From NCBI RefSeq assembly GCF_002775205.1, contig NC_036457.1, forward strand, positions 9,316,024 through 9,380,023: a DNA stretch of 64,000 nt, given 5' to 3'. The notes below the pieces were generated by a model. The model made no database searches. It was given only the letters and a program-made list of their open reading frames with translations, and had not been told where the DNA came from. Positions 29,001 to 37,900 of the stretch are shown here, piece after piece. The number at the start of each line of letters is the position of its first letter. Positions within the stretch are counted from its first letter, which is position 1. The position numbers and the translations under genes are program-made. The DNA comes from Xiphophorus maculatus (Eukaryota; Chordata; Actinopteri; Cyprinodontiformes; Poeciliidae).

Positions 29001-31396
29001 TGATCTGGTGGAGCTGCCGCAACGGACCGCCGCTCCGAGAGAGGGCTCCCTGAAGGACCTCCAAAGTTTGTTTCCAGGGGAGCTGGCGGGGTTGGACTCA
29101 CCCCTGGCAAACTCGTCTTTGCTGCTGGGGGAGTCTGTGGACTTTTCCCTGGAGCTCATGGACAAAACAAAGAGTCGTGTATTCTTGATGGCGAGGCAAT
29201 ATAGTCAGAAGATCAAGAAAGCCAACCAGCTGCTGCGAATGAGGAGTATGGACCCAGGAGATTCCTGCAGTCGAGCCAGAGCAGAAAGGAAACAGAAAGA
29301 CCTTGCCGCCATCTTGGAGGAGAAAAAACAAGGGGGTGCAGCCATAGGTAACAAGAAACATTTATCTTATCTACAAAATGGCTGCTTTCTCTGTCTAACC
29401 TGCATAGTTCTAAACATGTACCAAGTTTTGGTGGTGTGTTCTAATTACAATTTTTCTTGTTTAGCTATAAACGGTATATTTTGAACTCAGTAGCAGAATT
29501 CAAAATAATCAAGTAGTTTGTCAAAGATCATATAAACTAGAAGATTATTGTCATGGCAAAATAGGGCTTTGCCCATTTGAAACACACATTTTTAACTGTC
29601 TTTAGCATCTTATGTTAGGGATTAGCATCACTAACTGTAAACAACAGTTCCCCCTAGTTATTACGAATATGGACCCTTACTTTAACTTTGAGATTTCCGT
29701 ATAATGACAATATGTTTCATATTCAGCTTAAAAGAATAAATCAAAGCAACTTGGCCATAATTTGTTCAGTCTTCCTGGAATTTGCTCAAGCTAGCAGAAA
29801 TGAGCTAGCTCTTTGCAGTAGCAGTCTGAATGAAGAGCCTGGATTCATTTGGTAGAAAATATTTCCTTTTAAATAGCTTGTTAGAGCATTTTCCTTCATT
29901 ACACTTGTAACTAACGCTGAAAATTGCAAACTTTGATGATTCATCCATCAACTTCTTTGCTAAACGTGTTGCGGTTAGCATGAATGGGTAAAGTTCAGGA
30001 ACACGGCACCCACTGATCGAAAATAGATTGCATATTTGATTCAGAGCGGCTAAAGCTGAAGGTTGATAACTTGTTGCATCATTACATCCTGCTTAAAAAC
30101 ATGCTGTTGGAAGGAGATTTTTATAGCTTTTGTTTTTAAATTGAAACATAAATGGGGTAGGTCACATGTGGCCAGTACAAAAGACATTCTAATGAGGTCA
30201 GTATATGTGTCAATGGTTTCTTAACTGAACAAGTTCTACAGAGAAATTGTATTTTAAGTAAATTTATTACACAGAAATAAAAGTGTCAATGTTATCAGAT
30301 TTATTCTATGACTCTAGTGTTGCAAAACATTACATTTTTCCCTATGTGAACAAAATAAAGTCTTCGGTTTTAGTGTTTTAGATAATCACTCACCCTGTTT
30401 TATGCCTTCTACGCTACCTTCTCAGGTGCAAGGATAGCGGAATACTCGCAGCTCTACGACCAGGTGATGTTTAAGGACACTCCTCTTTCTACCAGTCAGA
30501 CCTCCGCCTCCTCGCATCACTTCCACCCAGGCCTGCCGTCCTCTCCGTCAATGCCGGAAACTTCTCTGGATGATGACTGGCTCCACTCCATCTACAGCAA
30601 CGGGGAGCTGGTGAACTTCATGTCTTCATCCGACGGGGGAGCAGACACTCAAACGTCCTCCAGCTCTCAGCATAGACTCACCCACACCACCTCCATCCCT
30701 TCTCTCAAGACCACCCCATCCGCTCCGTCACAGAGGTGGAGCTCGTGCATTTCCGCGCCGAGTGAAGAAGAGCATGTGTACAGTTCTATAAAGAGAAATC
30801 CTTCTTTTAATGCTCCCACCTCGAAGTCTTCCCTGTCGGATCAATCTCAGTCAGCTGGTTCTCTGACAAATCCCCAGCAAGACAACCACCGGCAGTCTGG
30901 GCTCAGTTGTAATGGACCCAATGTGGATCCGTCCACAGACAGACCTCGTGGACCCAGCCTGAAGCGTGCCGGTCAGCAGAGCAGCCTCCCAGACCAGACC
31001 ACCCTGAGACAGTCGGACCTCACCTTACACGATGGCCAGCAGGTGGTGGTCCTGAACCGTGCTTCTGCTCTGACTGGCATCCTCAACGCCACTCAGAACT
31101 ACTTGGCCAACTTTAAGGACAATGAGGAAGATGACGACGACTACGTTGAAATCCGCTCAGAGGATGACAGTGAAGGTGAGCGTGACAAGTTGAACCAGGG
31201 AACCACAAGATCAACTCGGAATCGGAGCACTGTCCAGTCCCGGAGTCTGCCGTGCACTCCTGTCCACTCCTGCCACCCGCTGGAGCGTGAGCACTTAGAG
31301 AAGTACCTGTGGAGCGAGCCGCAGCAGAACCAACCCAAGATTGTCCAGTCTCTGAGGGAGAAGTTTCAGTGTTTGAGCTCCAGTAGCTTCGCATAA
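7548..31396 (+). CDS. plekhg1: PLEKHG1: pleckstrin homology and RhoGEF domain protein G1, 16 exons in window
   Basis: A Dbl-family guanine nucleotide exchange factor that loads Rho-type GTPases and acts on the actin cytoskeleton. Exons with consistent phase: 7548-8089, 13360-13460, 15342-15411, 20796-20842, 23154-23304, 23637-23768, 24905-25087, 25190-25285, 25654-25740, 26512-26545, 26673-26765, 26852-26913, 26998-27189, 27284-27403, 27538-29347, 30426-31396 (TAA). From the Met at 7697, which aligns with the human start region ([13 protein letters not shown] against MELSDSDRPVS), the product is 1513 aa; human is about 1385. DH spans about residues 113-298 and PH about 320-420. The rest is disordered, Ser-rich and acidic, with tyrosine motifs ([19 protein letters not shown]). 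The C-terminus ([10 protein letters not shown], ending LSSSSFA) supports PLEKHG1 rather than PLEKHG2 or PLEKHG3. An upstream coding or untranslated exon lies outside the recognised region. Confidence 0.93.
8090..13359 (+). other. plekhg1 intron (5.3 kb)
   Basis: Intron between the two exons that split the first DH helix (SIVE | DYLEC). It contains poly(A) and TG runs near 8755-8800. At 8219-8237 there is an 8-bp palindrome, GATAGATC-TTT-GATCTATC. A stretch at about 8260-8640 contains a phrase resembling a fish dispersed repeat (GGGAGCCAGTGGAGTGA). No exon or RNA gene is supported. Confidence 0.8.
13360..23768 (+). CDS. plekhg1: plekhg1 exons completing the DH (RhoGEF) domain
   Basis: Five exons (13360-13460, 15342-15411, 20796-20842, 23154-23304, 23637-23768) encode residues 132-298, counted from the Met at 7697. 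Hallmarks are [13 protein letters not shown] (second DH helix region), [10 protein letters not shown], and the third conserved region [15 protein letters not shown] followed by HEIANH, which contacts the GTPase. The DH domain is complete, with no frameshift. All introns are GT-AG. The 47-bp exon at 20796 is the smallest in this block and is easily missed. Confidence 0.94.
13461..15341 (+). other. plekhg1 intron (1.9 kb)
   Basis: Intron within the DH domain. It has a 9-bp perfect hairpin TTTGGTAAC-ttaag-GTTACCAAA at 13718-13740. No coding or RNA gene is supported. The open frames around 14749-15320 run into the next exon in the wrong frame and are treated as chance. Confidence 0.8.
16644..16673. 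repeat. perfect 14-bp inverted repeat with TT centre
   Basis: GTAATTCTGAACTT, then TT, then AAGTTCAGAATTAC: both arms match at all 14 positions. A second hairpin, TTAAGCTGG-gta-CCAGCTTAA, follows at 16687-16707, only 13 bp away. Neither is flanked by recognisable transposon ends. Confidence 0.9.
19114..19146. repeat. perfect 13-bp inverted repeat, 7-nt loop
   Basis: CTTTAGAGATTGT, loop TGGGGAG, ACAATCTCTAAAG. The arms are identical at all 13 positions. The hairpin lies within a plekhg1 intron, with no target-site duplication or coding content around it. Confidence 0.9.
20843..23153 (+). other. plekhg1 intron (2.3 kb) with a GC-richer block
   Basis: The intron includes a CpG-containing, GC-richer stretch at about 21640-22150, including the 12-bp palindrome GCACCGCGGTGC near 21660, and a (CA)n microsatellite at 22114-22138. 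The rest is AT-rich. Several open frames overlap the GC-rich block on both strands, but none has domain content. Confidence 0.7.
22114..22138 (+). repeat. (CA)n microsatellite
   Basis: About twelve uninterrupted CA units in a plekhg1 intron. The preceding ACATGCACATACAC looks like a degenerate part of the same array. Confidence 0.9.
24905..25740 (+). CDS. plekhg1: plekhg1 exons encoding the PH domain
   Basis: Three exons (24905-25087, 25190-25285, 25654-25740), all phase 0 at their borders, encode residues 299-420. Visible PH features are the beta strands [31 protein letters not shown] and [12 protein letters not shown]. The closing amphipathic helix [20 protein letters not shown] carries the invariant Trp. 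The PH domain follows the DH directly, the usual Dbl arrangement, in which PH tunes exchange activity and membrane contact. Confidence 0.93.
26297..26316 (+). repeat. (AT)n short microsatellite
   Basis: Ten uninterrupted AT units in the intron between the plekhg1 exons that end at 25740 and start at 26512. Confidence 0.85.
26512..27403 (+). CDS. plekhg1: plekhg1 small exons of the post-PH linker
   Basis: Five exons (26512-26545, 26673-26765, 26852-26913, 26998-27189, 27284-27403) encode about residues 421-587. The linker is basic ([18 protein letters not shown]) with an acidic patch ([11 protein letters not shown]) and the phrase [18 protein letters not shown]. The introns are short (86-134 bp), unlike the multi-kilobase introns of the DH region. 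The 34-bp exon at 26512 encodes only [11 protein letters not shown] plus one base; it sits between a clean AG and GTAAGT and keeps the frame. Confidence 0.9.
27538..29347 (+). CDS. plekhg1: plekhg1 large 1.8-kb exon of the disordered tail
   Basis: A single uninterrupted frame of 603 codons, starting after AACTTAG and ending at ATAG|GTAAC. It is Ser/Pro/Glu-rich with no folded domain. Tyrosine-containing motifs ([34 protein letters not shown]) sit in acidic surroundings typical of kinase or SH2 substrates. Near the end lies a conserved block, [20 protein letters not shown], then [20 protein letters not shown], probably a helical region shared by the PLEKHG1/2/3 family. The last two points are inference from pattern. 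Confidence 0.93.
29348..30425 (+). other. last plekhg1 intron (1.1 kb)
   Basis: AT-rich GT-AG intron. Phase is preserved across it (G|GT, Gly; reading [15 protein letters not shown]). Nothing else was recognised. Confidence 0.85.
30426..31396 (+). CDS. plekhg1: plekhg1 terminal exon
   Basis: Encodes the last 323 residues, beginning [17 protein letters not shown]. The middle is Ser/Thr/Gln-rich, an acidic cluster ([11 protein letters not shown]) follows, and the C-terminus is conserved ([38 protein letters not shown]). The stop is TAA at 31394-31396. Strong similarity of the extreme C-terminus to PLEKHG1 argues the gene is intact. Confidence 0.92.
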
Positions 31397-33095
31397 GGCT
31401 ACACAGAAACTAAAAACCAAAAACAACGCTACCACACCGCATATAGTTTGAAAGGGGACAGTGCTGCTTTAGGTCAAATATGCCACACCTTTCGCTGACG
31501 AGACAAATAAATATTAAGACATAAATAATACATCTATCAAATCAATCCTTGGATTGCAGCTTTATTTTTAGCGAACTGTTACAGATATATTAAAACAGTA
31601 TAGGTCACAAGTAAAGGTTAAAACAGTACATCATTAGCTTTTACGTGAACTTCCTTCCAAAAAATTTGGAGAGGTGGAATTCATTGTGATGAATTATGAT
31701 TTTAAAACTTTTAAACCTCTTTACATCTGAGCCTTGTAGAAACATTTGCAACTGATTGTGCTGTACAGATGCAGTAGTTCAGGATATCTGTTAATTTTGC
31801 TCCTAAGGACGACTGTACATCTCGTCATCTTTACATCTTTACTAGAGCTGAAAGCACAGTTACTGCTCGTCTTCTTAATTGTGCTATTATATAATATCGA
31901 ACAGTTGTGAACAAACTGCTTTTACAATTCAAGATTTGTGCAACTTGAGATGCGCTGCTCAGGCTAGCTAGTCACTTTTAGGATCTTTTAACAAGCAGGA
32001 AATAAAGACAAATATTTGGGGGTATTATAACATCCAGTAGGTTAAGTGTACTTATACTTGGAAATTTAGTCTATTTTTAAAATAGTGAGTCAGTCTTCCT
32101 CAGACATTGGTCAGCAATAGGGAGTCATGCTTAAAGAAAATTGAGATATTCTCTAATAAATAATAAATATCCATTTCTTTTCAAATTGAGAGCATCTGTG
32201 AGAAATGGTTCTTACATGCAGTAGATGATGTAAGTAAATGCTGTTTTATTTTCCTTAAATCTAATGTTCGTTTTGGTTTGAGGATGGACCACAAGGGTAA
32301 ACAGGTGAATTGGTTTTAAAGACGACAGTACTGTATTTGGTGTCTTTTGTTTCTTCTTTATTCAAATGCAAATGTATTTTAATGGTTTACTTTATGGGAC
32401 ACTATCGCACTACTGATTTCACTTCCTCACTCGAAAGGAAAGTCACGTTACAATAAAAGACACTTTAAAGTTCACAGTTGTTTTGTTAAGAGTTTTACCC
32501 CCACAGTTGTTTGATTTCAGATAAAACGATGTGAAACACAATATATGACTTATTTGTTCGACTGCGTTCCTGCTGTCTCACCAGTACCGCAAGCCACAAA
32601 CTGTAAATTAGATTTAAAGATATTTATTTACAAAAACAGTTGTGCTTTCATTTAGGGACTCAAAATTTGAAACAAACTGTGAATATTCTTGGAAATTTGT
32701 AGATTTTAATGCACTATTGAATCATAAATGACTTAAAATAAAGAAGCACATGGGGAAAGGCTAAATAAAAACATCAAATCCAAAGTAGGAAAATGAAGTA
32801 TGTTTTTGTTTGTACATTGCTTTGTTTTTGTTTTTTTCTTGGTGGTAATTTTTTTTGCACTTTTTTATTTTACATCTTATTTGTAAACACTTTGTAAAGA
32901 TGTACATTTTAGGAGTTATTCTTGTATGCCATAGATATGCTTTATAATGCTTTGACGTTTAAGTTAAGTTTACTGTATTTTTGTAACTGGCTAGTCATCA
33001 TTGCTCAACAGGACAATGCATCTGAGGAAATAAATTCAGATTATTCTCCTCTTTGTGTCTTTTTGTGATAAGTGAAATAAAACGTGAGACCCATC
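31397..33095 (+). other. plekhg1: plekhg1 3' UTR (about 1.7 kb)
   Basis: AT-rich sequence after the stop, without ORFs. It contains several AATAAA hexamers (for example near 31505, 32449 and 32744). The last two, at 33029-33034 and 33076-33081, are the most likely main 3' ends, since a TTTGTGTCTTTTTGTG downstream element lies between them. The exact end is inferred. Confidence 0.55.
33029..33081 (+). terminator. plekhg1: plekhg1 distal poly(A) signals
   Basis: Two AATAAA hexamers (33029-33034, 33076-33081) with T/GT-rich sequence between and after them. They are the most downstream plausible signals for plekhg1 before the opposite-strand ORF and the tcp1 promoter. Confidence 0.5.
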
Positions 33096-33685
33096 TCTTA
33101 AAAACAAAGCAGAATCTGGAAACCTGGACATTGTAACATGACAATGACCCCAAAATGTACTGGTAAATCCACCCATAAAGAATGAGTCAAGGAATTCCTA
33201 GTTTAATGCCCAGACATTAATCCCAGTGAGATTCTGTCTCATCTGAAGGCCTCAAGATGAATCTCACTAAAGTTGTTTCAGCCATTGCAAGCTAGTGATG
33301 CCTCATTTACATTCAACTAAATCATTTTGTTTTCTAGAGATAAAAGAATAAACATCAATCTGAAGATTTCCTAATGAATTGAGTATTTATTGGCATAATA
33401 TTTACACTGTACTTTGCAGCCAGACAAACACAAATCACCTGACAAATAATCAGAACTAATTTTATTTTTGATCAAATATAAAATGGAAATGATGGTTCTT
33501 CGTCAATGTTTTCATACCACTTAAACTTTTTTTCAAATTTCAAACTACAAACTTGAATAAATTTCACTAGGATTTAATAGGTCAGACCAGCACATTAATG
33601 AAACTGAGGGGAAAAAAATCTAACGGCTCTATGTGTCAAAAAAAGTGGGAGAAAATTTCACCTGAAGTGGAGAGTTAAGCTGAAC

Positions 33686-33967
33686 TCAAGGAGCCCTTTT
33701 GGGTTTGAACGTCAGTGGGCTATGGGTGATGTCTGGGTCAACCTCGCTTTTCCACATTGTTGCTAAAGGTTGACATGGTGATTGGCTTACAACAGCAACT
33801 CCACCATCTTCATGTATGGGACTGCTCTCTGCTGCAGTGTGTGGCCTAAACATATGAGACATAACATCCAAATTAAAAATGTTGAACCACGAATGTAAAA
33901 AATAAATAACACAAATAAAGAAATAGAAAGCAATATTCCATTCAACCAACGCAGCAATTTCAAACAT
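33686..33967 (-). CDS. possible small single-pass membrane protein (93 aa), unrecognised
   Basis: A single-exon ORF starting at the minus-strand ATG (33967-33965) in a fair context (GCGCC before ATG, G at -3). Residues about 8-32 (VEWNIAFYFFICVIYFLHSW) would form one membrane helix. A polar tail follows (HTAAESSPIHEDGG, SEVDPDITHSPLTFKPKRAP). A minus-strand AATAAA lies at about 33380. It points away from tcp1, about 965 bp from the tcp1 start codon, where mammals carry MRPL18 head to head with TCP1; it does not resemble MRPL18. I do not recognise the product. The ATG overlaps an ATGGCG word of YY1-site type, so the stretch may instead be promoter DNA with a chance ORF. Confidence 0.3.
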   Translation of the reverse strand: MFEIAALVEWNIAFYFFICVIYFLHSWFNIFNLDVMSHMFRPHTAAESSPIHEDGGVAVVSQSPCQPLATMWKSEVDPDITHSPLTFKPKRAP

Positions 33968-34566
33968 GGCGCTCTCGCGGCCTACTTGCCATCACTACGG
34001 CCTACACCTAGGCCAAGCACAATGTGCCAAACTAGGCCTCGATAAACACTGACACAATTTCAATCGGATCCACAAACGTTTCAGTCACAATGTTGGGCGT
34101 CCACTCGGATTCCGCGTCTTGGGAGATCAGAAAATATGCTTTTTTAAACCAGGTCCCAAAGTTCATGAATATCAAACCGACAGTTTTGTGTCTCTGTGCG
34201 GCCAGGTGCTAGCCGCATCATTTTTTTTTTTTTAAAAACCGCTCACGTAAAAGTTGCGTCATATTTTTATCCAGCATGACGCATGAAGATCACTCTTATT
34301 AATAACAAAAGTGGCGCCATTAGCCACTGTTGCCAGATTTGAAATTTTCCAGTCTAAACACAGGGTAAAATTAAACCTGTAAAATCTGCCCAAATGCAAA
34401 GAAACAATACGAATCTAAACCTCTAATAAAACTCATGTTAATAGCACTATGTTTTATAATTTATCCCTAATATATTTTTAGAATAATTTAGAAAAAAAGC
34501 AAAATTTTATATTTATTTTTTTATAATGAGGACTGAAGATTTTCTATTTAAATAGAATATAAGTTC

Positions 34567-34593
34567 CTGTATAAGTTCTAAGAACTTATACAG
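34567..34593. repeat. perfect 13-bp inverted repeat with a single central A
   Basis: CTGTATAAGTTCT, A, AGAACTTATACAG: a nearly continuous 27-bp palindrome about 90 bp upstream of the ZNF143-type motif in the tcp1 promoter. Confidence 0.9.
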
Positions 34594-34680
34594 TTTTAGA
34601 ACAGATTAGAGAAATTTAGACCTGTGCAACAGAGGGCGCTAAAAACCCAATAAGTAAGCGGTCCGGTAATCTGAAATAGA

Positions 34681-34699
34681 GCATCCTGGGAAATGGAGT
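34681..34699 (-). promoter_or_regulatory. ZNF143/Staf (SBS-type) binding motif
   Basis: GCATCCTGGGAAATGGAGT matches the reverse SBS consensus (GCATGCTGGGAATTGTAGT) at 16 of 19 positions. From the literature as I recall it, mouse Tcp1/Ccta transcription is activated by Staf-family zinc fingers (ZNF143/ZNF76), so finding the site about 230 bp before the fish start codon fits. Confidence 0.6.
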
Positions 34700-34931
34700 T
34701 TTCAAAGATAATCACGCTAAGTCGTTCTTTTCTTATTTGATAAACTAACTGATCGAAAGTAAAATTTCAACAAATATTAATGGCTTGGATCCACTCCTCA
34801 ACTAAAAACCATCGAATTGTGGGAGTTGGGAGTATTTGGACTAATTTTCTTCTCGAACCTTCTGGTCGGTAACAGTTTACCCATAGAACACCGCGCCGCT
34901 TCCTTTCTTCTCTGTGGTGCGGTGGTCCAAT

Positions 34932-37900
34932 ATGTCGCTGTTAGATGGTCCGTTAAACGTGCTCGGCCAGAGAACTACTGGCGAGTCTGTTCGCACTCAG
35001 AATGGTAGGTTGTTATTAATTCTGTGGTGCGGTTTAAGCTTGTGAATGTTTTACAAGCCGGCAGAGTCTGAACTGAGTTTTTAATGTATAACACACGTGC
35101 CGCTAAGGCTAATGCTAACTAACTTTAATGCTAGCCTAAATTGGTTGTTGCGTTCTACTTTTCTTAACTGTCAATGTCTTTTACTTTGAATAATTGCTGC
35201 ATTCTATTATAACACAAGCAGTTTTAACTGTAGGTGTGTAATCCCATTTTAGTACCTTCCACTCACTGTCTAATGAATGGAGGGCTATGCTAATGGGGAA
35301 GAGAAACACTGTCATGGTCTGAAGGTGTGGCTAGCTGACTGTGCGCCCCACTAAATAAGCTGACAGAACAGCTGAATCAGAAAGTTACTTTTCAGTCAGT
35401 TACGTAAAAATGTATCTTTAAGAAACTCCAATGGTAGCAGAATGGTTTTGTGTTTTTTACAGTCATGGCTGCAGCATCCATCGCCAACATCGTCAAGAGC
35501 TCCCTCGGACCGGTGGGCCTCGACAAGATGTTGGTGGACGACATAGGGGTCTGTGTCACTTTTTTAAACGAACTTATCCACGCAAAAATGATTCTAGTAT
35601 GCATTGGTTGCTTATCAGTCCTGACTTTGTCATCCTAACAGGACGTCACCATCACCAACGATGGAGCCACCATCCTGAAGCTGCTGGAGGTGGAGCATCC
35701 TGCCGCCAAGGTCCTCTGTGAACTGGCTGACCTGCAGGATAAGGAGGTTGGAGATGGGACCACTTCTGTGGTAAGTGCTAGCAGGCAGTATTTATTTATT
35801 TTTAATGTTCATGTTATTGTGTCTTGTCTCTATAACTGCGAAATAATTTCCCTGCTGGGATGAATAAAGTACTTCTATTCTATATATTCTATTCTATATC
35901 ATGTCAGGTAACCTCCTGAATTGTAAACAATTTTATAAAAATAAATTGGAGATCAGTGTCTGTTAACCAGACTGGGTTTGTCTGGAATGTTTCATTCAGC
36001 TTTGTGCAAAGAATTTACTTTACAGGATTAGAAGAACCTCAGCCAAACTCAGTGAACTCAATAATGACCATATTCATCAGAAATCTCTCTTTATTTCTGG
36101 ATTAATTTGTGCCTACACTCCTCACCATTTTGTAGGTTCAATCTTAATGAAATTCTGAGGTTCACAAAACAATTTTCAGCAACTTTACTTCACTTTTATT
36201 AAACATGTGGGTGCAAAACAGAAGTCAAAACCTGCTTAAAGCAAAAAATTTTCTTCCCATTTCTGCTATGCAGGTGATTCTTGCTGCAGAGCTGCTTAAA
36301 AGCGCAGACGAACTGGTGAAGCAAAAGATTCACCCCACGTCTGTCATCAGCGGATATCGCTTGGCGTGCAAGTAAGACGAGGATATCAAATATGAGTCCG
36401 CATTGAAAGCAGATCAAGATCATCTTTACAACTGCTTATTTTTGATCTTCCAGAGAGGCTGTGCGGTACATAAATGAGAATCTGACTATTGGGACAGATG
36501 ATCTGGGAAGAGAGTGTCTAATCAATGCAGCAAAGACCTCCATGTCTTCCAAAATCATTGGAGTGTATCCTAAATATTTGTCTGATTTAGCAGCATGTTA
36601 ACAAGATGTTATGATGATTTTTAAGTGTTGTGTGAAGGCAGAAAGCAATTCAGTTTCATGTATGTGCCTTGACCGTGGGTCCTTAGTGATGCAGACTTCT
36701 TTGCCAACATGGTGGTGGATGCTGCCATAGCTGTGAAGTTTGTTGACGGAAAAGGAGTAGCCAAATACCCCATCAACTCTGTGAACGTGTTGAAAGCTCA
36801 CGGCCGCAGCCAGAAAGAAAGTTTCCTGGTCAATGGATATGCTCTGAACTGTACGGTTGGTTCACAAGGTACGTATTTTACTGGATTAATTTGGGTGCTA
36901 TTCACCACTGGCCTCAAGAACTTCCATTTCTTTTTGCTGCCATGTCTTTTAGTGATGTACGCAGTGATACGCGTGGGAGAAAGTAAACTGGTTTTGAAAA
37001 GAACAAAGTCACAGTGGGATGAAAACTGTGATGCTTCTTGTAGCCAGATAGTAAATCAGAAGCTGTTATCAATACATGGGACTATTCTTGCTTCCTTTTT
37101 AATTTGAGTCTATTTCTGCCGTTGAATGCTCGTTTTGTATACCCACAGAAATGGTGAAGCGTGTTGTAAATGCTAAGATAGCCTGCCTGGACTTCAGCCT
37201 GCAGAAGACCAAAATGAAGATGGGGGTCCAGGTCGTCATCAACGACCCAGAGAAACTGGACCAGATCAGACAGCGGTACGTTATAGATCATGTTTGTCTT
37301 TCTTCTCTCATCTTTAGGAATAATCCCATTTTAATTTGCTGTGGCACTAGTCCAATAGTGCATACAGTGATACGCGTGGGAGAAAACATGAGCAGCCACA
37401 AGTCAAGGCAGCAGCTTCTCTCTAAGCTGCAGGACCACAAATTTGAGCTGGACACATTTTTTGTGTGTTGTACTAGGACTAGTACAGTACTGCTTTCCTG
37501 TTTTTGCTCTGCCTTAAATTCCTTGCAGAAATATTTCAAATATAAAAAAAATAAAACGATTTGTTTGTGTGGTTTTAGGGAATCTGACATTACCAAAGAG
37601 AGGATCCAGAAAATTCTGGCAGCTGGAGCAAATGTTGTACTGACCACTGGTGGCATTGATGATATGTGTCTGAAGTACTTTGTGGACAGTGGAGCCATGG
37701 CAGTGAGACGGGTTCTCAAGAGGGACCTTAAACGCATCGCCAAGGCAACAGGAGGTGCGAGCGAAGTTCGTTGTCCTGTGCAATGGTTCCGCATGTCTTA
37801 AAATATTTAAATGAAAAGTGTTTGCATTTATCTGATGTTTTTGTGCATTTTTAGCCACTGTCTGCCCCTCCCTGTCCAATCTGGAAGGAGAGGAGACATT

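Larger units (their letters stand above)
33968..34931 (+). promoter_or_regulatory. tcp1 promoter region (possibly bidirectional)
   Basis: Intergenic interval ahead of tcp1. It contains a ZNF143/Staf-type motif (34681-34699), a GAGGGCGCT word resembling part of a CTCF site at about 34632-34640, a 13-bp palindrome (34567-34593) and a YY1-like AACATGGCGCT at 33964. There is no TATA box. The tcp1 start site is probably between the ZNF143 motif and 34932. Confidence 0.6.

Noticed and set aside
28606-29361. Several minus-strand frames opposite the large plekhg1 exon
   Set aside because: Shadows of the GC-rich coding exon on the other strand.
33966-34052. 28-codon plus-strand ORF beginning MALSRPTCHH, as a possible mrpl18 start
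   Set aside because: Shares only MAL with the MRPL18 N-terminus, stops quickly and has the wrong orientation for a head-to-head mrpl18.
37032-37085. Alternative 3' end for snoRNA copy 1 using GCTTCT/AGAAGC and a later ATACATGG
   Set aside because: The hairpin is real, but it would make the RNA about 25 nt longer than copy 2 and breaks the matching two-hairpin layout; kept as a second choice.
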